The position numbers were made by a program, and so were the translations under genes. 64,000 nucleotides of DNA, taken from assembly GCA_049999725.1 (NCBI GenBank), contig JBNGIS010039252.1, forward strand, positions 1-64,000, in the 5' to 3' direction. The notes under the pieces are model-generated. The model was not told the DNA's origin. It searched no databases and saw only the letters and a program-made list of their open reading frames with translations. How positions within the stretch are numbered: position 1 is the first letter of the stretch; every line of letters begins with the position of its first letter. This DNA comes from Haplomitrium mnioides. Lineage: Eukaryota; Marchantiophyta; Haplomitriopsida; Calobryales. This document shows, piece by piece, positions 54,950-64,000 of the stretch.

Positions 54950-57900
54950 CTAATCTAAGTAGTAAGATCCATCCTTGAAGCCGTGCTCTTATGACAAGTG
55001 TGGTCGTGCCTTGAGATCACCCGAGAATACCAGCCAGCCTTGAGATATCTCTATTCCAACCCTTAGGGCTTTTGTCCCAGCCCCTTAGTTACACTAACAT
55101 ACTTGGTCTAGCCTCAGTGGTTTTATGTTCCAACTAGTTTTTGGTTTCAGCTTGAGGCCCCTACGTCCATCCATGTGTACGCCTTCCAATCACGATATGA
55201 TGTAGCTCCAGCCCTAAATTGCTTTTTGTTCCATCCCCTGCTCTGAGTCATGTTGTGTTCTTGCTCTCGCCTTGATGTTTGTTTCCGTTCAGTTTCTGTA
55301 ATCTATCTCTTCCAGCCCTAGGTTATTCTGTGGTCAGAGGCTCCAGATTGGAAATTTTTTTAGCTCTAGCTATGAGTAGTTCTAGATCCACTTATATATT
55401 CTGTCCGGTTCCAGTTCTAAGGTCGCTTTGGGTTTGGATCTGGTTTTAGCCAAGAGTTCTTTCCAATTTCGGCCCGAGATCAAGCTTCAGTGCCCAATAA
55501 GTGTTCTAGCTTCAATGCCCAGTTCTAGTATTGCGTGCTGAATAATCCAGCTCCTTTGTATTCACCAACTCGCTCCCCTTAAATGTCCGACACCTTCTTG
55601 ACTCTTGCCATTCGTTGCCTCATCCTTGCAGTTGGGTAGTATGTTGCTCCAGTCTTGTGTTTTAGCACAAGTCCCGTGTTCTCCAGTCAGCATAGTATGT
55701 TTTGTATTCAGCTCTGTCTCCAGGTCTGGATTTTATTTAGTTTTGGTCTTGAGAGTTGCAACATTAGTTCTGAATGTCTAGCTCCAGCCTTACCTATTTC
55801 ATTGCCAACCCTAGGTGATGTATATTGCAGCTTCAACCCTAATTGTTCATGTCCGATCGGCTCCCTTGTGATGCCCAGTTGCTCTCTTGAATTGACCACC
55901 GAGCTCCCTTACAAAGAAATGTCCGGTCCTAAGATGAGGTGTCAACCCCTGAAATGAGATGTCTCGCCTTGAAATGAGATGTTCAGCCTTGAAGTGAGAG
56001 AAAGACTGTCTTGATTGTGTCCCTAAATCATGCTCTGTTGTGGTTCCTGTTCTAAACTGCATTCTGTTCTCTCCTCCATTCTGAATTGCACTCCATTCTA
56101 GATCTTGCCTTGAGTTCTATTCCAAATTCGTTTCTATATTCTATCTCGTTCCAATTCTAAGGTCGCTTTGGGTTCAGATCTGGCTCCAGCCAAGAATTCT
56201 TTTCAGCTCTGGCTCATACTCTCTCAACATTAGATTTGAATGTCCTTTGGGTCTTGGAATGTTCCAGCTGCAAAGTCCATCTCCAACCCCGTGTGTTTCA
56301 ACTCCAGCCTTGAGTATTGGGTGTTCCAGCTTCAATGCCCAGCTCCAGCTTCACGTGTTGAATATTCCAGCTCCCCTAAATTCACCGACCATCTCTTCTA
56401 AACTGTCCGAGACCTTCTTGACTCCCGCCCTTTGTTGATTCTTCCTAGTGTTTGGGTAGTGTGTTGCTTCAGTCTTGTGTTTGACCTAAATCTCATGTTC
56501 TCTAGTCCACATAGTATGCTTCTAGATTCCCACATTCTAGTCTCGCATTGACCTCAGTCTCAGCTTCTTGATCCACATTAGCCCTTGGTTCCCATCTCAG
56601 ATTTGCATGGGTTCCCATTCTAGCCACCCCTGTGTTCCTTCTTTGCTCTAGTCTAGTCACAAGGGGTTATCTGGTCCCCTAAAGGTGTTCTGAACCAGTC
56701 ACTAGGTATCCCTCCAGTTCAGCCCCAACGGTCTCTTTGCCATCAAGATATAACTCTAAATTATCGTAATTTCGCCTTATGTTTTGGTGTCATGGTTTTG
56801 AGCTTTGTGTTTTGAATTGTGAAATGACTGCCTTTTGGTTCCACTTTGTCTCCTTTTGATCTGATCTCTTGACTCAAGCTAAACCGTGAAGCCAGTCCAA
56901 CCTGACCTTGAATCTGATCCCATCCCCACACTGGTTCTCATTCCATACTTTTGTTGACTCCAATCCCAATCTTATCTAAGATCCGATCTCAGTCCCACCT
57001 TGGTTGATACCAGTCCCAACCACATTGGTTGATACTAGCCCCCACCACATTGGTTGATTCCAGTCCCAGCCTTATATTTGCTCCACCCTCAGTCTAATAT
57101 TGAGTCTAATCCATCTTTGCTTTGGTTCATGTCCAACCCTACTCTCGGATTCAATTTTACATAGACTCTACACTCGTCCGTGCGATGACTCCAGCTCCCA
57201 TCTTGCCTTGATTTGTTATTCCCGTTTGGTTTTGAGTGTTGGTACTTTAGCTTTTAGTTTTGGATGCCGAGCCGTGTGTACTATGTTATCTCTATGTGAG
57301 TACTGTGATTTGAACCCTTGCTGTGGTTATTCCAGCTCCCCTAAATTCCCCAACAATCACCTCTAAATTGTCTGACACCTTCTTGACTCCCGCCTTTCGC
57401 TGAATCTTCCTTGTAGTTGGGTAGTGTGTTGCTCCAGTCTTGTGTTTTGACCTAAATCTCGTGTTCTCCGGTCAACATAGTATACTTCTAGAATCCAATA
57501 TTCCGGTCTCACGTTGGCCTCAGTCTCAACTTTTCATTGATTCTGGTCCTCACCAGTCCTTGAATCCCCTCATGAATTCTTCGCTCTGGTCTAGTCACAA
57601 GGGGTTATTCAGTCCACCAAAGGTGCTCCGAACTAGTCCCTAGGTATCCCTTCAGTCCAGCCCCATCGATCTCTTTGTCAACATCATGATTCCAGCTAAA
57701 CCTTAAAGCCAGTCCAGCTTAGCCTTGAATCTAATCCCACACTGTTTCCCATCCCGTACTTTTGATGACTCCAATCCAGCCTAATCTTGTTCCGATCTCG
57801 GTCCTACCTTGGTTGATACCAGTCCCAACCACATTGGTTGATACCAGCCTCCGCCTCCTTGGTTGATACCAGTCCCAACCTTATATTGACTCTACCCTCA

Positions 57901-58336
57901 GTCTAATGTTGAGTCCACTCCTTCCTTGCTTTGGTCCCTGTCCAGCCTTACTCTTGGATTCAGCTTTACATAGACTCTACTACTCTAGCTTCCGCCTTGT
58001 CTTGATTTGCTATTCCCGTTCTGATTTGAGTGTTGGTAATCCAACTTTGAGCTTTGGGTGTCAAGCCATGCATACTATGCTGTCCCTGAGTGAGTACGAT
58101 GCTTTGAACGTTTGTTGTGGTTATGACCAGTCCTGTATCAAGAGTATTCAAGTTCTGTGTTGTTGATCTCGTCTTGCATCTCGACTTCTATCCAATCTTT
58201 ATTGATTGGCTCTAGTCCAACGTTGGTTCCGGCCCTACAATTGGAAAGTGTGTTGTTCCAGCCCTATAGTTTGATGAGGCCCGTATTCACGTTCCAGCTT
58301 TGTTTTGACAGCTCAATCTGCCTGTACCCCTCCGGT
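54950..58336 (-). repeat. Degenerate tandem repeats, unit about 0.8-1 kb (locus G)
   Basis: accttcttgactc recurs at 55,592, 56,412 and 57,377 (820 and 965 bp apart), each followed by gttgggtagt-gtgttgct and cttgtgtt words. ggtcgctttgggtt recurs at 55,424 and about 56,160. The lower-level unit is a run of tccagtcccagcc-type words. In the orientation of the neighbouring module the repeats precede the module, as they do at locus F, but direct sequence similarity between the two repeat sets is weak. Confidence 0.75.
58332..58336 (+). other. Target-site duplication, left (ccggt)
   Basis: The right copy is ctggt at 63,744-63,748; one C-to-T difference, at the C of a CpG. Confidence 0.8.
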
Positions 58337-59401
58337 TGTTGGAAATTGGCAGCTTTGCAATTTGCTGCTGGTGGATTAGAGGAATTGCCTGATCCTGCTC
58401 AGGAATTCCTACAACATACTTCCTTGGTGAAGTATGTCCCTGTAAATGTTTTTGGTTTAGCTAGTTTAGGATTCTAGCTAGTTGAGAGGCACTTTAGGGA
58501 ATGGTGATTTTAGGGATAGTGCCATGTTGAGGCACCTGGTGGTGACACGTGTCAGTATCAGGACTCTATTGAGGGACCATTAATGTTTTTTGTCCCTTGC
58601 TAAAGTTAGAACACAGAAAAGTCATAGGAGTGTAGGTGAAATTGAATGTGCAACTCTCGTGGAAAAATCTGCTTCACCTGCACTGATTCAAGCGCCCATA
58701 GATTTTGAATAGGGGCGCCCATAGAAATCCAGATTTTAGCTAGTATTGTTTTCTATATATAAATCTGATGAAGAGGAGGTCCAAGGCATCTTCATTGCAA
58801 ACCACATTTCTTGTAACCCATTTTGTGCATTCGAAGGAAGAATCACGTCTGGCAAGTGAGTCGTTTTTCTTCAAAGGTGGAGTCGTGAGTGCCTAGGCTG
58901 TACGTTTCGTGCATGGTAAGTAGCTGCGATCAAGCCTAGGAGGAGATCGCTACTTGTTTGTGCATAGGACACAAATCGCAACGTTTTGCGATTTGACTTG
59001 GAAGAACCTATGTTCGTATCTGGAAGGTACGATTTTGTATGGAAGGAGAGGTCGCATTTGCATCAGCAAGAGGTCGCGTTTTCATCTCGTGAAGGAGGTC
59101 GCGTTCGTGCTTGGCAGGAGGTCGAGTTCATGTTCATAAGGAGGTCGCGTTTAATCTCTGGAAGGAGGTCGCGTTCCAGTTCAGAAGGAGGTCGCATTTC
59201 ACTCAGATAGGGACTTGTGTTTTCGCTCTGCAAGTCGACATGCATTTTTGTGCAAACCTGCTGACGGGAAGGCCTTCGCGAATTTGCTATCGCACAACCT
59301 CTTCTTTGGAGCTGACGTTTTTACTTCCTCTTTCCTGTGATTCTCATCATACGTGGATTTTTGTTGCTGTAGAATATCAACTCGATTGGATATTCACAAC
59401 A
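58337..59401 (+). mobile_element. 5' LTR of Ty1/copia element, 1,065 bp
   Basis: Termini TGTTGGAAATTG...ATTCACAACA, with TGTTG/CAACA inverted ends, identical in length to the 3' LTR. A TATA box (TATATATAAA, 58,754-58,763) lies about 420 bp in. From 59,040 on, a short degenerate repeat of aggaggtcgcgtt-type words (aaggaggtcgc, 15-30 bp spacing) precedes the end. Only scattered differences separate the two LTRs by eye. Confidence 0.97.
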
Positions 59402-59415
59402 GGTTATGGGCCCAC
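59402..59415 (+). promoter_or_regulatory. Half-tRNA type primer-binding site of the copia element
   Basis: ggttatgggcccac begins directly after the LTR. It is the reverse complement of the plant initiator tRNA-Met anticodon-stem-loop sequence (GTGGGCCCATAACC), 14 of 14 bases by my recollection of that tRNA. This is the copia-type primer: a tRNA cut in the anticodon loop, rather than the intact 3' end. Confidence 0.85.
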
Positions 59416-59420
59416 TGACA

Positions 59421-60282
59421 ATGGGAGATGCAAGTGTGGGTACCTCTAGCATGTATTCCATTGAAAAAATTTGAAGGTGCAGATTTTCTAGATTGGAAAG
59501 CTAAGATGCAACTAATCCTTGAGCTAAAAGGATTTTGGAAGTATGTGAATGGTGAATTCCCTAAACCCAGTGGGAGGAATGCCACTGAGGAGGAAATTGC
59601 AATGTGGATCCAGGCAGATAGGCATGCTCAAATCCTAATCTGCCTGAGCTTGGGTAAAAAGCAATTTACCCAAGTGAGGAACCTCACTACTTCATGTGAG
59701 GTTTGGAATAACCTTAGGAAGGCTTATGAGCAAGGAGGGGCTTTTGCTACCACATACTTGTGGAGGAAGCTCCTGAATTTAAGATTTGTAGAAGATAACA
59801 GCATGGGTGATCACACTACACAGGTCAAGAATCTGGTGGAGCAATTGTTTTCAATCAACCCAGGTCTCAAGGAGGAGATGTTTATACAAATCTTACTGGA
59901 AAGTTTACCTGAGTCATATGATGTGTTGTTGCACTCATTGGAGAGCAACCTAGGGATGCTGACTTTGGATGAAGCAAGTACTAGGCTCTTGGCTCAAGAA
60001 ACTAGGAGGAAAGAGCGTGTGGGTGGATCTGAACAAAGTTCTGCCTTGTTCACAAGAGGCAAGGAGGCCAAGAAGTTCAAAGGTGGGAAGTCCCAAAAGT
60101 GGAGTAACTCACCAAGTGGAAATTGTTTTTATTGTGACAAGCCTGGCGACTATGCAAGAAACTGTCCCAAGAAAAGCAAGGATCAAGGGAAGACACTTGC
60201 AAAAGGTGGCAAGGACAAGCAGGCAAAGGAACAAGTCAATATTGCTATCAAAGAGTCAGATGATGTCATAAAATATGTCTGA
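59421..60282 (+). pseudogene. Gag of the copia element
   Basis: The likely start is ATG at 59,421. It reads ten residues to SIEK and then meets an A run (59,464-59,469) whose length puts the rest in a different frame, where the protein runs open for about 280 residues. Features: FEGADFLDWKAKMQLILEL, MWIQADRHAQILICLSL, EVWNNLRKAYE and SLESNLGMLTLDEAST, the usual copia gag order. The knuckle at 60,125-60,166 reads CFYCDKPGDYARNC: Cys spacing is right, but the metal-binding His is Asp (60,148-60,150). A basic tail follows. Stops at 60,280. Good conservation next to a destroyed pol. Confidence 0.92.
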
Positions 60283-60960
60283 GCTAGAAAGGCATGGGTC
60301 CTGGACTGGACTGTCAAGGATCCATGGAGTGTGCCACTTATAGCATGAAAGGTTTGGACATTTGGAGGTCAAGGTTTGAACACCTTGAGGTAGAAAAGCA
60401 TGGTGTCTAGACTGGACTGTTAAGACAATGGGAGTTGTGGACTAGTAGCTAATGTATCAAAGGAAAAAAACTATTGTTTCTTCATTGATTTTTAATATGA
60501 AAAATCATTTGTACATGTCAAATCCATCAGTGATTGCTTTTCTATGTTTCATAGTTTTGAGGGCTCAGAAAGAGCAAAGAAAATTATGGTGGAGATACTC
60601 CATACAGATAGGGAAGGAAGTATATGTCCAAGGGGTTGAAAGCTTTCTAAGAGAGTATGGATCAATCTAGTAAAGCATAGGATCAAACACGACTCACAGC
60701 AGAGGGTTCTCCATCATAGAACGGTGTGGCAGGAAGGATGTATAAGACGATCATGGAGAATGCAAGGAAGCATTTTCTGTGCAAGGTACATCTAGAGGAT
60801 TTTCTGGGGTAAGGTTGTGAACACATCAGTCTTATTCATGAATCGTTACACCAAGGTTGTGAGCAATATGATACTAGAGGAAGCATGGTCAGGTAAGTAG
60901 CTTGATGTTTCACATCTTAGAATTTTTTGGCTATATCCATTAGTACCTCAAGAACTGTGA
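60283..60960 (+). pseudogene. Degraded protease/integrase region of the copia element
   Basis: It has lost the protease and almost all of the integrase core. Near 60,838-60,900 the reading FMNRYTKVVSNMILEEAWSG matches the end of copia integrase (NRxPTKAVxxxTPEEAWxG), then LDVSHLRIF. Between 60,290 and 60,830 only short repeated words (gcatgg...tggactggactgt at about 60,293 and 60,400) are seen. A full copia would have about 1.4 kb here, so a large internal deletion is likely. Confidence 0.7.
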
Positions 60961-61399
60961 GGGAAGTTGCATTCAAAAACCGTCAAGTGTGTGTGTTTCT
61001 GAGATATTGGGAAGAACTGCAAGGGGTACAGGCTGTTCTATTGTGAGACAAAGCAGATAATCAGGGATCAGGAAGTAGTGTTTGATGATTGCCAAAGGGT
61101 CAGACAAGCAAGTCACCTGCAATTGGCAAAGGAGCAGGTTGGGATCTCCATAGGAAAGGAGATAATGGTGAAGTACACAAGTGACCCTCACATCTGGGAC
61201 TGAATCTGAAATTGGAGACAATGCTAGGAATCATTCCAGCAGTGGGAGTACCAATGGTATATGAGAGGACATTTGTGGAAGAAGAGAACGTTCTGCCAAG
61301 CGTTCTGGTTGGCTGAGCAAACAGCCAGTGACAATGGATCTGGCAGTGCTAGAAACATTGGGAATCAATGTGGCCATGGAGATGATCCAGTAACACCAA

Positions 61400-62110
61400 A
61401 GGAGAGGTCGTTCAGGGAGGATACCCAGGCATGGGAGGTGGTTTTCTATGGAGTTGATTCACTCCATGAAACTAGACCTGAACTCCAAACCAAGTTGCCC
61501 AAGGGGAGGAAAGCCATGGGGTGTAAGTGGGTACTCAAAGTCAAGTCCCAATGGGTCTGTGGAAAATTACAAGGCAAGGCTGGTTGCCAAAGGATTTTCA
61601 CAGATGACTGGGGTGGGGTACACAGGAACCTTTACACCAGTTGCAAGTTTTTTCTTCAATCAGGTGTCTGTTGGCTATTGCTGCAATGATGGACTAGAAA
61701 GCACGTCAAGTGGATGTCAAGATGGAATTCTTGAATGGAGATCTTGAGTGAGAGATCTATATGTAGCAGCTAGAAGAATTTGTTGTGAGAGGAAGGAATG
61801 CTTTGTGTGCAGATAAAACAAGGCATTATATATGGCCTCAAGCAAGCATCTAGGGCATGGTACCAGCGGATTGACACACATCTGAAGAAGAAGAACTTTA
61901 GGAGGAGTGATGGAAGTCATTGTGTTCAAACCTGGAGAGAGGGTGGAGCACACTGAGTTTTGTCAGCTATGTTGATGACATAGTGATGATCAGCAGTGAT
62001 TTGGAGCAGTTAAATCAGGTCAAGGACCTGGAGGTGACATTTGGAGATGACAGACCTACAGGAGATTCACTATCTTCTTGGGATGCATATTCAAAGGGAT
62101 GGACATGAAA
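61400..62110 (+). pseudogene. Reverse transcriptase of the copia element
   Basis: Pieces from three frames: LPKGRKAMGCKWVLKVKS (61,495-61,550), SVENYKARLVAKGFSQMTGVGY, then VDVKMEFLNGDLE, IKQGIIYGLKQASRAWYQRID and FVSYVDDIVMISSD (61,953-61,990). YVDD is the intact catalytic box. The order matches copia RT (KxxGCKWVxKVK...YKARLVAKGFxQ...DVKxAFLNGDL...YGLKQAPRxWY...YVDDxxI). Many shifts and stops. Confidence 0.88.
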
Positions 62111-62220
62111 GGAAGATCACACTGAATCAAAAGGTCTGTATTAGGAAAATTTCTGAAAGGAGTGGAACGAGAGATTGAAAGCAGTCTACACTCCATTAGA
62201 TGGTTTGAGGTCAATGAAGG

Positions 62221-62535
62221 ATGGGATCTGGAACAAAAAGGAGGCTGAAGTGCAGTAGGCAGTCTGAATTATGCTATGCAGTGGAAGTTGCCTCAAGGTT
62301 TGTGTCCAACCCAAGGATGACTTATTGGCTTGTAGAGAAAGGAATTTTCAGGTATCTTCAAGGCTCCAAGGATCATGTGCTGGAGGACAGTGGATGTCTG
62401 GAATCCACTCTGATCAGCAACAGTTCACTGATCGGATATAGTGACTCTGATGTAGTAAGCAAGGATGATGGAAAGTCCACATCTAGGTGTGCTTCACTAA
62501 TAGGAGGATGCTTGGGTTTTCAGGCTGGATAAACC
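62221..62535 (+). pseudogene. RNase H of the copia element
   Basis: A 103-codon open stretch: SELCYAVEVASRFVSNPRMTYW, IFRYLQGSKDHVLED, SLIGYSDSDVVSKDDGKSTS, RCASLIGGC. It matches the start of copia RNase H (YAVxxxSRFMxNPxxxHWxAxKxxLRYLxGTxxxGL...GYxDxDxAxxxDxRKST). The DSDV segment keeps the first Asp. The second half of the domain (Glu and second Asp) is broken. The purine-rich gagtgggag lies just before the 3' LTR at 62,679. Confidence 0.82.
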
Positions 62536-62678
62536 CACCACCATTGTGAAGACAATCAGGGTGACATATTGTTGGGGTAGAATCCAACCTATCACTTAAA
62601 GACCAAGGCACTGATAAGGAACAAGCATGGAAGCTTGCTGAGGGATGCTTGGTGTGCAAATTGTTCGTTGAGTGGGAG

Positions 62679-63743
62679 TGTTGGAAATTGACAGCTTTAC
62701 AATTTGCTGCTGGTGGATTAGAGGAATTGCCCGCTCCTGCTCAGGAATTCCTACAACATACTTCCTTGGTGAAGTGTGTCCCTGTAAATGTTTTTGGTTT
62801 AGCTAGTTTAGGATTCCAGCTAGTTGAGAGGCACTTTAAGGAATGGTGATTTTAGGGATAGTGCCATGTGGAGGCACCTGGTGGTGACATGTGTCAGCAC
62901 CAGGACTCTCTTGAGGGACCATTAATGTTTTTTGTCCCTTGCTAAAGTTAGAACATAGAAAAGTCATAGGAGTGTAGGTGAAATTGAATGTGCAGCTCTC
63001 ATGGAAAAATCTGCTTCACGTGCACTGATTCAAGCGCCCATAGATTTTGAATAGGGGCGCCCATAGAAATCCAGATTTTAGCTGGTATTGTTTTATGTAT
63101 ATAAATCTGATGAAGAGGAGCTCCAAGGCATCCTCATTGCAAACCACATTTCTTGTAACCCATTTTTGTGCATTCGAAGGAAGAATCACATTTGGCAGGT
63201 GAGTCGTTTTTCTTCAAAGGTGGAGTCGTGAGTGCATAGGCTATACGTTTTGTGCATGGTAAGTAGTTGCGATCAAGCCTAGGAGGAGATCGCTACTTGT
63301 TCGTGCATAGGACACAAATCGCAAAGTGTTGCGATTTGACTTGGAAGAACCTGCGTTCGTGTTTGGAAGGTACGATTTTGTATGGAAGGAGAGGTCGCGT
63401 TCGCATCAGCAAGAGGTCGCGTTTTCATCTCGTGAAGGAGGTCGCGTTCGCGCTTGGCAAGAGGTCGAGTTCGGGTTCATAAAGAGGTCGCGTTTAATCT
63501 CTGGAAGGAGGTCACGTTCCAGTTCAGAAGGAGCTCGCGTTTCGCTCAGAAGGGGACTTGCGTTTTTGCTCTGCAAGTCGACCTGCGTTTTTGGCGAACC
63601 TGCTGACGGGAAGGCCTTCGCGAATCTGCTATCGCACAACCTCTTCTTTGGAGCTGACGTTTTTACTTCCTCTTTCCTATGATTCTCATCTTAAGTGGAT
63701 TTTCATTGCTGTAGAATATCAACTCGATTGGATATTCACAACA
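62679..63743 (+). mobile_element. 3' LTR of the copia element, 1,065 bp
   Basis: Begins TGTTGGAAATTG and ends ATTCACAACA like the 5' LTR; equal length. TATA-like tatgtatataaa at about 63,094-63,105. The polypurine tract gagtgggag is immediately upstream (62,670-62,678). Followed by ctggt, the right target-site copy. Confidence 0.97.
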
Positions 63744-64000
63744 CTGGTTCTCTTGATGTGTGCCCGTCTTTTATGCTTCCGTCTAGTTCAGGTTTATTAG
63801 AGTTGTGTGGTGGCCCGTAGTGTCATAACTTTGCATAGAAATAGTGCGAGCCAACGCTGGTCTAGGAAGGCCACAAAGTTTTGGACGGTTTGGGGCTGAG
63901 GTATGAAAAGGCCATGGTATCTTCCTCTGATCTCATAATATCTTGGGCAACAAAATATGAGGTGGTATTCATCTTCGAGGAGCTGTAGATTGCATTAGAT
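63744..64000. other. Flank beyond the copia element, no gene seen
   Basis: It begins with the ctggt target-site copy. No motif recognised; probably a continuation of the sequence left of 58,337. Confidence 0.5.

Noticed and set aside
55655-58477. Several 60-106 codon open frames rich in Ser, Leu and Cys
   Set aside because: They lie in degenerate tandem repeats, shift between repeat units and carry no domain.

Overview
This window is land-plant nuclear DNA made almost entirely of decayed, nested transposable elements. No intact host gene, tRNA or rRNA was found. The plant origin rests on a primer-binding site complementary to the plant initiator tRNA-Met anticodon region, an L1-type LINE with the plant zf-RVT domain, a Ty3 chromovirus, OTA-like Ty3 elements with LTRs of several kb, and Ty1/copia elements. 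The species cannot be named. The piled-up, gene-free, strongly decayed elements with long tandem-repeat-bearing LTRs suggest a large seed-plant genome. All strand, frame and domain calls come from reading the sequence by eye; no search was run.

Layout. (1) 1-11,222: a minus-strand Ty3 element ('Ty3-1') with a ~3.1 kb 3' LTR (656-3735) full of minisatellites, pol and gag remnants (3.8-9.5 kb) and a truncated 5' LTR (9507-11,222). Part of another LTR (1-652) abuts it. (2) 11.2-13.1 kb: AT-rich DNA with a regular 37-bp satellite. (3) 13.1-16.4 kb: a possible 2-oxoglutarate oxygenase fragment beside the gag, PBS and LTR of a minus-strand element ('C'). (4) 16.4-23.6 kb: a minus-strand chromovirus ('A') with a chromodomain, broken by a 5'-truncated LINE (20,152-23,001) with clear target-site duplications. 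(5) 24-33.3 kb: a minus-strand Ty3 element ('E') whose integrase is followed by a PHD-finger remnant, present twice by tandem duplication. Its RT is split by a 4.1 kb insertion ('D', 28,486-32,586) carrying a non-RT, coiled-coil reading region. (6) 33.3-37.9 kb: a TC microsatellite containing an assembly gap, ~0.82 kb degenerate tandem repeats, a retroposon-like 3' module with a hairpin and T47 tail, and a ~230-bp tandem repeat. (7) 38-53.5 kb: two copies of one long-LTR Ty3 family in opposite orientation ('2' on minus, '3' on plus). (8) 54.2-58.3 kb: a copia RNase H fragment, then a second minus-strand copy of the hairpin module with its own ~0.8-1 kb degenerate repeats. (9) 58,337-63,743: a nearly complete copia element with 1,065-bp LTRs, a half-tRNA-type PBS, a decayed gag-pol and a 5-bp target-site duplication with one mismatch.

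The elements form a layered history rather than a working gene set: LINE into chromovirus A, D into E, and copia into the degenerate repeats. The most notable signals are the integrase-plus-PHD Ty3 element (a chromatin-reader add-on analogous to the chromodomain in neighbour A), a short LTR cassette shared by three Ty3 families, and the hairpin-ended retroposon module seen twice with compensatory stem changes.
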